Positions 1 through 19,872 of a stretch of 64,000 bases of DNA are shown piece by piece (position 1 is the stretch's first letter; each line of letters begins with the position of its first letter). The notes under the pieces were generated by a model that was not told where the DNA came from, ran no database searches, and saw only the letters and a program-made list of their open reading frames with translations. The stretch is from the NCBI RefSeq assembly GCF_036417845.1, contig NC_089978.1, positions 87,538,007 through 87,602,006 on the forward strand, written 5' to 3'. The translations under genes were made by a program, and so were the position numbers. Origin of the DNA: Apteryx mantelli (lineage: Eukaryota; Chordata; Aves; Apterygiformes; Apterygidae).

Positions 1-9929
<9,929 letters not shown>

Positions 9930-10340
9930 CGCCCTCCGGCCCGCGGCGGCACCGGCAGCAGCACCGCTCCGCGCCTCATCCGCCCGGCCCGGCCCGGCCG
10001 CCCTCCCCCGGGATCCGCCGGCCCCAGAGATGGCGGCGGCCTCCTCCGCGGGCGTGAGGCGGGGCCGGGGCCGGGGCCGCCCCTCCGGCGCCGGGAGCGA
10101 GGGCGCGGGGCGCCGCCGCCGCCGCGCTCGGGGCGCCCCGCAACAGCAGCGGTACCGTGCGGCGGGGAGCGGCGCCCGCGGGCGGGCGAGCGGGCGGCAG
10201 GTGCCCCGCGGGGCGGCCCGGGGCAGCCGCGCCGGCCCCGCCCGGGGCTGCGGGACGCCGGGCGGGCGCTGGCGCTGCGGTGGCCGGGGCCGATGCAGGA
10301 GCCGGCAGTCCCCGGGGCGGGAGGCAGAAGCGCCTCCCTT

Positions 10341-11783
10341 CAGCCGGTGTGTTTGAAGTGCCAAGTGCAGCTTTTCTGAAGAATCTGCCGCCGCGACCCG
10401 AGGAGCACCAAAGGTCGGGCTAAATTGTCGAAAATACAGGTGGTTTGACAAATCCTCTTCATAACTTTGAAAGATAAAACGCAAAGGCTAGGACATTTAT
10501 TTTTAGCCTTAGTATTTTTAGCCTGAAAAAATAACATTTGGGGATGTTAGAATGGGAGTCAAAAACCTCAAGACTGTATCGGGTGTCTTCGCATACCAGC
10601 TTTCAGTTTCTAACTTAGTAAACAAGATTTACAGACAGATGTCAATGAATCTGCTGTTCTCCCAGGCCCTCAGTAGGGCCGTCATGGCAATGCATGCTTT
10701 TGACCTGATTTGCCCTTATGTATGACTCTTGGCTTCACGCCACAGCAGCAAATTCGCTCATATGAGTATGACAGGAGCACGCAGAAAGAAGGGAAGTCAG
10801 GCAAGAACTAAGACTTAAAAACTTGACAAAGACTTAAAAAAAGGCACGTGTGTAACACACAGTTGCACAATCTTCACTGAATTCTGTCCATCCTCCTGGC
10901 AACAGGGAACAAAACAATTGTAGACGTGGGCGGGTGCCGAAGCACAGAAACGTCGTTTCCAACTGGCTGAAGGTTACAAGGTGCCCTCAGACTGCAGGAA
11001 GGATTCTGGCTTTTTTTCCCCCCCATGTGAAATTACAACATTAAGGAAGTTTTCATTTTGTAATTTTTTTTTGCCATGATTACCTCATTGATGGTGAAAC
11101 AGAGACAGCCAGGGTAGAGGAAACAGACTTAAAGAGAGACCTCTTCCTTCAGCTGTGGCTCTAAAACAGTGCTTCTGTACAGCAGGCCTGGGGAGAGGGC
11201 AGCAGTTGGAAGCTCATTAACCCCGTCAACCGGAATTCACCTGTTGCAATTCAATTAACAAGTCGGGGAAGGCTGTGATATTCTGTAATATAAATTACAG
11301 TGAAACAGGCCTCCCAGAACAGGTCCCAGTTCACTCTCCCATTAACTCTGCACATGCTTACCGCTTCAGGGCACTACTTTTTCCCATAAATGTCAACAGA
11401 GAAGAGTGCGTAGACTCAGGGAGCAGATTTGCTGAGCCAGGTGGTGCCAGCTGTACACCACATGCTGCTATCCATGACTAAGCTGTACAGACATCCCCGA
11501 GGTACTGCTGCAAGCACCAGCTGATGCACTGAATTTTACTCACTTTTCTGGCACAGGGTTGCAGCTCTCACTGACTTCTGGGCTGCCATGGTGAAACTGC
11601 TAATTTGCAGACCACATAGGATATGTATTCTTTAGACCATAATATTGCTTCAATTTGCTAAGCTTTAAATGAACTACCAGGGACTGGAAGCAAAATACCT
11701 GCACAGTCATGTCAATCACATCATGCTAACTTGTTTAATCACATACCTTTTAAAATATTTTCCCTAGGAAGGAGGTTGAGATA
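10341..11783. other. Intergenic sequence upstream of PHKA2
   Basis: Single-copy-looking sequence between the CpG island and the CR1 complex. It contains short poly-T runs and no convincing exon or RNA gene. A distal promoter or enhancer role is possible but not visible. Confidence 0.6.
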
Positions 11784-12313
11784 ATCAGGAAGAGGAAGTC
11801 GATGAGGCCTTCTACAGACAGCTGGAAGTAGCCTCACGATCCCAGGCCCTGGTTCTCATGGGGGACTTCAACCACCCCGATATCTGCTGGAAAGACAACA
11901 CAGCTAGGCTCAAACAGTCCCAGAGGTTCCTGCAGAGCATTGGTGACAGCTTCTTGACACAGGTGGTGGAGGAGCCAACAAGGAGAGGTGTGCTGCTGGA
12001 CCTCGTACTAACAAACAAAGAAGGACTGGTTGAAGATGTGAAGGTCGGGGGCAGCCTTGGCTGCAGTGACCATGAGATGGTGGAGTTCAGGATGCTGCGA
12101 GGAGGCAGCAGGGCACCAAGTAGGATCGCAACCCTGGACTTGAGGAGAGCAAACTTTGGCCTCTTCAGGGACCTACTTGGAGGAATCCCATGGGTTAGGG
12201 CCCTAGAAGGAAGGAGTGTTCAAGAGAGCTGGTTACTATTCAAACATCACTTCATGCAAGCTCAAGAGCGGTGCATCCCTATGAGTAGGAAGTCAAGCAA
12301 AGGAGGCAGGAGA
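11784..12313 (+). mobile_element. CR1 LINE, outer copy, left part
   Basis: 5'-truncated plus-strand CR1. It encodes the second half of the endonuclease ([14 protein letters not shown], later [10 protein letters not shown]) and the linker to ...[11 protein letters not shown]. It stops abruptly at about 12313, where an inverted CR1 3' end begins, and resumes at about 15374. The start is approximate. Confidence 0.93.
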
Positions 12314-12389
12314 CAGAATCACAGAATCGCTGAGGTTGGAAGGGACCTCTGGAGATCATCTAGTCCAACCCCCCTGCTCAAGCAGGGTC

Positions 12390-13318
12390 ACCTAGAGCAC
12401 ATTGCACAGGATTGCATCCAGACGCGTTTTGAATATCTCCAGAGAAGGAGACTCCACAACCTCTCTGGGCAACCTGTTCCAGTGCTCTGTCACCCTCACA
12501 GTGAAAAAGTTTTTCCTCATGTTCAGATGGAACTTCCTGTGTTTCAGTTTGTGCCCGTTGCCTCGCGTCCTGTCGCTCGGCACCACTGAAAAGAGTCTGG
12601 TCCCATCCTCTCGACACCCTCCCTTCAGATACTTGTACACATTGATAGGATCTCCTCTCAGCCTTCTCTTCTCCAAGCTAAACAGGCCCAGCTCTCTCAG
12701 TCTTTCCTCCTAAGAGAGATGCTCCAGTCCCCTAATCATCTTTGTAGCCCTTCGCTGGACTTGCTCCAGTAGTGCCACATCCCTCTTGTCCTGGGGAGCC
12801 CAGAACTGGACGCAGTACTCCAGATGGGGCCTCACCAGGGCTGAGTAGAGGGGGAGAATAACCTCCCTTGACCTGCTGGCAACACTCTTCCTGATGCACC
12901 CCAGGATACCATTGGCCTTCTTGGCCACAAGGGCACATTGCTGCCTCATGCTTAACTTGGTGTCCAGCGGCACTCCCAGGTCCTTCTCCGCAGAGCTGCT
13001 CTCCAGCAGGTCAACCCCCAACCTGTCCTGGTGCATGGGGTTATTCCTCCCCAGGTGCAGGACCCTGCACTTGCCTTTGTTGAACTTCAGGAGGTTCCTC
13101 TCTGCCCACCTCTCCAGCCTGTCCAAGTCTCTTTGAATGGCAGCACAGCCCTCTGGTGTATCAGCCACTCCTCCCAGTTTTGTATCGTCAGCAAACTTGC
13201 TGAGGGTGCACTCTGTCCCTTCATTCAGGTCATTGATGAAGAAGTTGAACAAGACTGGACCCAGTACTGACCCCTGGGAGACACCGCTAGCTACAGGCCT
13301 CCAGCTAGACTGCGCCAC
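12390..13318 (-). pseudogene. CR1 ORF2, inner copy, part 2 after frameshift
   Basis: Continues with [20 protein letters not shown] (a Ser replaces the usual Pro of GVPQGS), intact FADDTKLGG, and then ...RGLEHLS followed by an in-frame TAG where CR1 normally has a Tyr codon. The last block (MEKRRLRGD... to ILCNVL) is in the same frame after the stop. Confidence 0.9.
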
Positions 13319-15350
13319 TGATCACAACTCTCTGAGCTCTGCCATTCAGCCAGTTCTCCATCCACCTCACTGTCCACTCATCTAAACCACACTTCCTGAG
13401 CTTGTCTATGAGGATGCTATGGGAGACAGTGTCAAAAGCCTTGCTGAAGTCAAGGTAGACAACATCCACTGCTCTCCCCTCATCTACCCAGACAGTCATT
13501 CCATCAGAGAAGGCTATCAGATTGGTTAGGCATGATTTCCCCTTGGTGAAGCCATGCTGACTACTCCTGATCACCTTCTTGTCCTCCACATGCTTGGAGA
13601 TGGCTTCCAGGATGAGCTGCTCCATCACCTTTCCAGGGATGCAGGTGAGGCTGACTGGCCTGTAGTTCCCTGGGTCCTCCTTCTTGCCCTTTTTGAAGAC
13701 TGGGATGACATTGGCTTTCTTCCAGTCCTCAGGCACCTCTCCTGTTCTCCAGGACCTTTCAAAGATGATGGAGAGTGGCTTAGCAATAATGTCCGCCAGC
13801 TCCCTCAGCACTCGTGGGTGCATCCCATCAGGTCCCATGGATTTGTGGGTGTCAAGTTTGCTTAAATGATCTCTAACCCACTCCTCCTCCACCAAGGGAA
13901 AGTCTTCCTCTCTCCAGACTTTCTCTCTTGCCTCCAGGATCTGGGGCTCCTGAGGGCTGGCCTGAGCAGTCAAGACTGAAGCAAAGAAGGCATTCAGTAA
14001 CTCTGCCTTCTCTGCATCCTTCGTCACCAGGGCACCCACCCCATTCAGCAAAGGGCCCACATTTTCCCTAGTCTTCCTCTTGCTGCTGATGTATTTGAAG
14101 AAGCCCTTCTTGTTGTCCTTGACATCTCTTGCCAGATTTAATTCCAAACGGGCCTTAGCCTTCCTCGTCGCATCCCTGCATACTCTGACAACATTCCTAT
14201 ATTCCTCCCAAGTGGCCTGTCCCCCTTTCCACTTTCTGTAGACTTCCTCCTTCTGGTTGAGCTTTGCCAGGAGCTCCTTGCTCATCCATGCAGGTCTCCT
14301 GCCTCCTTTGCTTGACTTCCTACTCATAGGGATGCACTGCTCTTGAGCCTGGAGGAAGTGATGTTTGAATATTAACCAGCTCTCTTGAACACTCCTTCCT
14401 TCTAGGGCCCTAACCCATGGGATTCCTCCAAGTAGGTCCCTGAAGAGGCCAAAGTTTGCTCTCCTCAAGTCCAGGGTTGCGATCCTACTTGGTGCCCTGC
14501 TGCCTCCTCGCAGCATCCTGAACTCCACCATCTCATGGTCACTGCAGCCAAGGCTGCCCCCGACCTTCACATCTTCAACCAGTCCTTCTTTGTTTGTTAG
14601 TACGAGGTCCAGCAGCACACCTCTCCTTGTTGGCTCCTCCACCACCTGTGTCAAGAAGCTGTCACCAATGCTCTGCAGGAACCTCCAGGACTGTTTGTGC
14701 CTAGCTGTGTTGTCTTTCCAGCAGATATCGGGGTGGTTGAAGTCCCCCATGAGAACCAGGGCCTGGGATCGTGAGGCTACTTCCAGCTGTCTGTAGAAGG
14801 CCTCATCGACTTCCTCATCCTGATCAGGTGGCCTGTAGTAAACACCCACAACAGTGTCACCCATGCTAGCCTGCCCTTTGATCCTTACCCATAAGCTCTC
14901 GACTCGCTCTTCATCCACCCCTAGGCACAGCTCCATACATTCCAGTTGCTCTCTCACATAAAGAGCAACTCCACCACCTCGCTTTCCTGGCCTGTCTTTC
15001 CTAAAAAGCACATAGCCATCCATGACAGCACTCCAGTCATGAGAGCTATCCCACCATGTCTCTGTAATGGCAATGAGATCATGGCCCTGCGACCGCACAC
15101 ATATCTCTGGTTCTTCCTGTTTGTTCCCCAAGCTGCGTGCATTGGTGTACAGGCATTTCAGGGAGGTGATCGAGCATGCAGGTTTCCCAGGAGGGGTAAA
15201 AGAGGGTCCTCCATAGCCACATCCCATGCGCACTTCCCTGGCTGCATTCACCTGTTGGAGGCATCCTGACTTGAGCAGTCTTTTGCCAACTACCCTGTCA
15301 CTATAACTCTCCCCTTCCCCCATCTTTCCTAGTTTAAAGCCCTCCTTACC
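13305..15350 (-). pseudogene. CR1 ORF2 (endonuclease-RT), inner copy, part 1 before frameshift
   Basis: About 680 codons reading from the endonuclease domain to ...[12 protein letters not shown], then stop. The sequence around the stop (GGCGCAGTCTAGCTGG) lacks two bases of an AGAG relative to the CR1 reading ISG(T/A)ESSWRP. The remaining RT domain continues in another frame at 13318. The 5' end of the true ORF2 is approximate because the outer element's sequence extends the open frame. Confidence 0.9.
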
Positions 15351-15374
15351 AGGTTGGCCAACCTGTTGGCAAAG

Positions 15375-17133
15375 ACCTGCATGGATGAGCAAGGAGCTCC
15401 TGGCAAAACTCAACCAGAAGAAGGCAGAGTTACTGAATGCCTTCTTTGCTTCAGTCTTTACTGCCCAGGCCAGCCCTCAGGAACCCCAGACCCTGGAGGC
15501 AAGAGAGAAAGTCTGGAGAAAGGAAGACTTTCCCTTGGTCGAGGAGGATCGGGTTAGAGATCATTTAAGCAAACTTGACACCCACAAATCCATGGGACCT
15601 GATGGGATGCACCCACGAGTGCTGAGGGAGCTGGCGGATGTCATTGCTAAGCCACTCTCCATCATCTTTGAAAGGTCCTGGAGAACAGGAGAGGTGCCTG
15701 AGGACTGGAAGAAAGCCAATGTCACCCCAGTCTTCAAAAAGGGCAAGAAGGAGGACCCAGGGAACTACAGGCCAGTCAGCCTCACCTCCATCCCTGGAAA
15801 GGTGATGGAGCAGCTCATCCTGGAAGCCATCTCCAAGCATGTGGAGGACAAGAAGGTGATCAGGAGTAGTCAGCATGGCTTCACCAAGGGGAAATCATGC
15901 CTAACCAATCTGACAGCCTTCTCTGATGGAATGACTGTCTGGGTAGATGAGGGGAGAGCAGTGGATGTTGTCTACCTTGACTTCAGCAAGGCTTTTGACA
16001 CTGTCTCCCATAGCATCCTCATAGACAAGCTCAGGAAGTGTGGTTTAGATGAGTGGACAGTGAGGTGGATGGAGAACTGGCTGAATGGCAGAGCTCAGAG
16101 AGTTGTGATCAGTGGCGCAGTCTAGCTGGAGGCCTGTAGCTAGCGGTGTCCCCCAGGGGTCAGTACTGGGTCCAGTCTTGTTCAACTTCTTCATCAATGA
16201 CCTGGATGAAGGCACAGAGTGCACCCTCAGCAAGTTTGCCAACGATACCAAACTGGGAGGAGTGGCCGATACACCAGAGGGCTGTGCTGCCATTCAGAGA
16301 GACCTGGACAGGCTGGAGAGGTGGGCGGAGAGGAACCTCATGAAGTTCAATAAAGGCAAGTGCAGGGTCCTGCACCTGGGGAGGAATAACCCCATGCACC
16401 AGGACAGGTTGGGGGTTGACCTGCTGGAGAGCAGCTCTGCGGAGAAGGACCTGGGAGTGCCGCTGGACACCAAGTTAAGCATGAGGCAGCAATGTGCCCT
16501 TGTGGCCAAGAAGGCCAATGGTATCCTGGGGTGCATCAGGAAGAGTGTTGCCAGCAGGTCGAGGGAGGTGATTCTCCCCCTCTACTCAGCCCTGGTGAGG
16601 CCACATCTGGAGTGCTGCGTCCAGTTCTGGGCTCCCCAGTACAAGAGGGATGTGGCACTACTGGAGCAAGTCCAGCGAAGGGCTACAAAGATGATTAGGG
16701 GACTGGAGCATCTCTCTTAGGAGGAAAGACTGAGAGAGCTGGGCCTGTTTAGCTTGGAGAAGAGAAGGCTGAGAGGAGATCTTATTAATGTGTACAAGTA
16801 TCTGAAGGGAGGGTGTCGAGAGGATGGGACCAGACTCTTTTCAGTGGTGCCGAGCGACAGGACGCGAGGCAACGGGCACAAACTGAAACACAGGAAGTTC
16901 CATCTGAACATGAGGAAAAACTTTTTCACTGTGAGGGTGACAGAGCACTGGAACAGGTTGCCCCGAGAGGTTGTGGAGTCTCCTTCTCTGGAGATATTCA
17001 AAACATGCCTGGATGCAATCCTGTGCAATGTGCTCTAGGTGACCCTGCTTGAGCAGGGGGGTTGGACTAGACGATCTCCAGAGGTCCCTTTCAACCTCAG
17101 TGATTCTGCGATTCTGTGATTCTGATTCTGTGA
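15375..17133 (+). mobile_element. CR1 LINE, outer copy, right part
   Basis: Continuation of the plus-strand CR1 after the nested insertion: ...[12 protein letters not shown], then directly [13 protein letters not shown]. Comparison with the inner copy shows an in-frame internal deletion of about 90 codons at about 15422. The RT catalytic motif reads FANDTKL instead of FADDTKL, so this copy is inactive. It ends in the CR1 3' tail with ATTCTG(TG/CG) repeats. Confidence 0.94.
15385..17038 (+). pseudogene. CR1 ORF2, outer copy, RT and C-terminal remnant
   Basis: Three blocks: 15385-16125 (RT N-part, ends ISGAV-stop), 16112-16720 (RT core with FAND, ends EHLS-stop) and 16754-17038 (C-terminal block). 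It carries the same frameshift and the same in-frame TAG as the inner copy, plus its own internal deletion and active-site change. Confidence 0.9.
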
Positions 17134-17644
17134 ATTCAGATGAAAAGCTGCTATAAAACTATAGTTTATGATGGTGACCATTCACTGAGCTAAAATAATA
17201 TACTGCCGAGGGTGCAAATTTTACAATAAGGTGTGCATGCTTGTAAGTGGCAAAGTAAGAAAAGGCTCCTTTCCCCTAGGGATAAATTGAATAAAAATGA
17301 TTAAAAAATCCTAGCATGTGATGGGGTGCAAAAATAAAAACAAAGGAAGACTGCAAGCAGTTCAGCAAGAGTGCAATATGTGTTTTAGCATACTGAAGCC
17401 AAACTCAGCTATGTGCTTTTGCTCATAGCAGTCTTGTGGAAAAGCTTCAGCAGACTTCAGGGCAAGCACTGACTGGACAGACTTATGTCAAACTTCCTTC
17501 TGCTAAAAACACAGCTGCTAGAATCATGAAAGATACAGTATGGTGTGGAAAAAAATAAATGCAAGGGCCAGGTCAGCATTATCTCCAAGCGATTACATTC
17601 TCCAGCTCATACCATCTGAAGGGTTGTAAAACAGCCCACTATAA
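17134..17644. other. Intergenic sequence between CR1 and the ADGRG2 3' end
   Basis: About 0.5 kb of AT-rich sequence with no recognised gene or repeat. The ADGRG2 transcript end is inferred to lie just to its right. Confidence 0.5.
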
Positions 17645-17669
17645 CAACACATTTATCTTAAAGAGAATG

Positions 17670-17703
17670 TTTATTTATGTGTTATACTTGCTATAAATTT
17701 ATT
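17670..17703 (-). terminator. ADGRG2: Candidate ADGRG2 polyadenylation signals
   Basis: Two AATAAA hexamers on the minus strand, about 28 bp apart. They are the first canonical pair found downstream of the ADGRG2 stop. Cleavage would fall near 17645-17680. Confidence 0.4.
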
Positions 17704-19420
17704 ATTTTTTACAATTGAAAATATAAATACAAGAACATTAAATAAATTTACAAGAAACAGTGCAAAGGCAATTAGCCAAAAAGTTAAAGCATTCACAGAA
17801 ATGTACTCCAACCACTACCATTCCAGTACCATCTTTTTTAACATGTAGTTAAAACCTTGTGGATAAACACTACAAATACTTGAAATTCTCACTTTAAAAG
17901 CATATTCAGAGTAGTCTGACATAGGTGACCAAAAGAACCATACATTACATATAGAACCACAAGAGGGTTTGAGTGCTTCAGAGGTTCAATTGCCGAACTA
18001 CAACAGAGACCCAGATAGGAGGTGTTTAACTGATGCTTTCTGCTGAGAACAGTGTTTCCAGGGCTCCTACTGAGTCCTCTGGGAAAGCCAAGCACTTGCT
18101 ACCTTCCAGCATGCGTCTGCCTCAAATAATCCCCTTTACAGGGTCTGGCACACTGCAGTGTAACACTGACTTGTTCTAGCTCTTGCTCCCATACGTAAGA
18201 GCTCCAGGAGTGTTCAATCTTTGTCCAGGAACACAAGGAGAAAAAAAACATTGAGAGCTGCCCAACTGTGTCAGGGCCATGTGCAACCAGTGCTCACTAA
18301 TGTCTCAAAGCTGATTTCTGTTCAAGAAGAATCTTCACAACATCGTATGTGCTCTACCTACTGTTGTGCATAAAGAGTCAAAATCCAGCCCTCCTTTTGG
18401 GGGCAAATTCCACAAAGGGAATGAAATTTTGCTTTGGGAATTTACTGAGCTAGGGCCTCAGAATTTGGTTGGCCAAGCAAGGACCCAAGTACAAGCAGAA
18501 ATATTCATTAATGCTCATGAGCTGCCCCTGAAAAAAGCAACCATACAACAAAACCAACCATTTGCTTGGCTACTAAATATAGCAGCTAGCATTTATCTCC
18601 TGTAATTTTTTTTCTTTAAAAAATAACACTAGTCTAGTTAATCACTGCAGATGAGAAATGGCAGTGTGTTTAATTTCTGTAACAACCACTCAAGATAAAA
18701 TACTGACCTAGCTGAAATCAATGACAAAAATTCCTATTGACTTAGTCAAGCCACTAACATAACTTAGGTGTATTCAATAACCTAACATCTACTCTATCAC
18801 TCCCTTGCTCTTGGCACTCTGCTGTGATGATACCCAGCTTCTATCCCTCCATATTGCAGTAAGAGGCCACTAAAGTTCAAGACTGATCGTGTTCATACCT
18901 ACAGTTCCGTATCTAGTGAACATATTTAAACCACTGTAAGTGATTTCACTTACTGAACAAATTAGCTTCTGTATCAGTTAATTATTTCAATTAAAGGCAC
19001 CTGCAAACTACAATAAAAGTTAAAACAAAATACCAATTATTTTTCTATACAAAGGAATATTTAAATTTATATTACAAGAAATAAATATAAAAGTATCATT
19101 AAGATGCTTAAAGGTAGATATTTTTCTGCTTATGTACAGCACTACAGAGTATGCAACCATAACCTACAAAAAGTTGAAGCTGACAGTGTAGCTAACATTT
19201 TTAAAGATAACATCATTTGTATGCATAGGTTGTAATTTCCTACATTTATACAATACTACTGTGTACTATATCTAGATAAACTAACTCAGTTGTACTGAAA
19301 AAAGTCTAAACAAAACTTTCCTTTAAATGTAAAAAACCCCCCAAAACCCTCCAATGAAGAATCAAAATGGAAATGTGCCAGCTGTAATTCGACATCTGAA
19401 GTACCTTGTTAAATAGCAGC

Positions 19421-19534
19421 TTTCTTTTCTTTTTTCTTTTTTCTTTTCTTTTCCTTTTCCTTTTTTCTTTTCTTTTCTTCTTCTCTTTTCTTTTCTTCTT
19501 TTCTTCCCTTCCCTTTCCTCTTCCTTTCCTTTTC
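19421..19534. repeat. Pyrimidine tract (TTTTC)n-like
   Basis: 114 bp of uninterrupted T/C on the plus strand with TTTTC/TTTTTC units, hence a purine-only (GAAAA) stretch in the ADGRG2 sense strand. It lies about 150 bp past the stop codon. The apparent KKRK-rich reading frame is low complexity. Confidence 0.9.
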
Positions 19535-19687
19535 AATAATTGTCCTTGTCAATCCATTACATGACTGCCTTGAAGTTCCAGTACCGTATATTAAATAAAA
19601 TCAGTTTCTGGTCTTCTCACATTATGTAAAACTGTTAAAGTAAATCTGTACTTCATACTGTAGAACAATGTACTGTTTAAAAGGAAA

Positions 19688-19872
19688 TCACATTTTCTCA
19701 GTAAAACTTAGGCTTCCCCTTTTGGAAGTCCTTCTGAGCGAGATACGGCTTTTTTGACTGCCTGTATCATCCTTTTCTTGAAATACAATTTGTTTGCCTG
19801 AGAAGTCACGGAGACACACATCACCATTCTGTACATTGAATGAAACACCATTCTTCTCACTGGAAAGATGGC
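19688..19872 (-). CDS. ADGRG2: ADGRG2 last coding exon (cytoplasmic tail, stop)
   Basis: 185 nt: [20 protein letters not shown]...[23 protein letters not shown]. Parallel to human ...[18 protein letters not shown]...[17 protein letters not shown]. Acceptor TTTCGACAG|GCCATC; GC completes the Gly begun in the previous exon. Confidence 0.95.

Larger units (their letters stand above)
12314..15374 (-). mobile_element. CR1 LINE, inner copy nested in the outer CR1
   Basis: About 3.06 kb, minus strand. Its 3' terminus, (GATTCTGT)-type with the 'ggttggaagggacctctgg' block seen here on the plus strand, lies at 12314-12380. Its 5' truncation is near the start of ORF2. ORF2 runs through endonuclease motifs (ITETWWD, MGDFNH, SDHEM) and reverse transcriptase motifs ([40 protein letters not shown]). 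It is broken by a frameshift near 13306-13318 and an in-frame TAG near 12710. A short AGA direct repeat may be the target-site duplication. Confidence 0.95.
17645..19687 (-). other. ADGRG2: Probable ADGRG2 3' UTR
   Basis: Follows the TGA stop at 19688-19690 without a recognisable intron. The first strong AATAAA signals on the minus strand (TTTATT on the plus strand at 17670-17675 and 17698-17703) are about 2 kb downstream. The stretch is AT-rich with one long pyrimidine tract (19421-19534). The extent is inferred from the signals only. Confidence 0.45.

Noticed and set aside
12402-17028. Frames antisense to the CR1 ORF2 segments
   Set aside because: They mirror between the two inverted CR1 copies and are explained by ORF2 on the other strand.
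19306-19536. Lys/Arg-rich minus-strand frame
   Set aside because: A translation of the GAAAA purine tract; low complexity.
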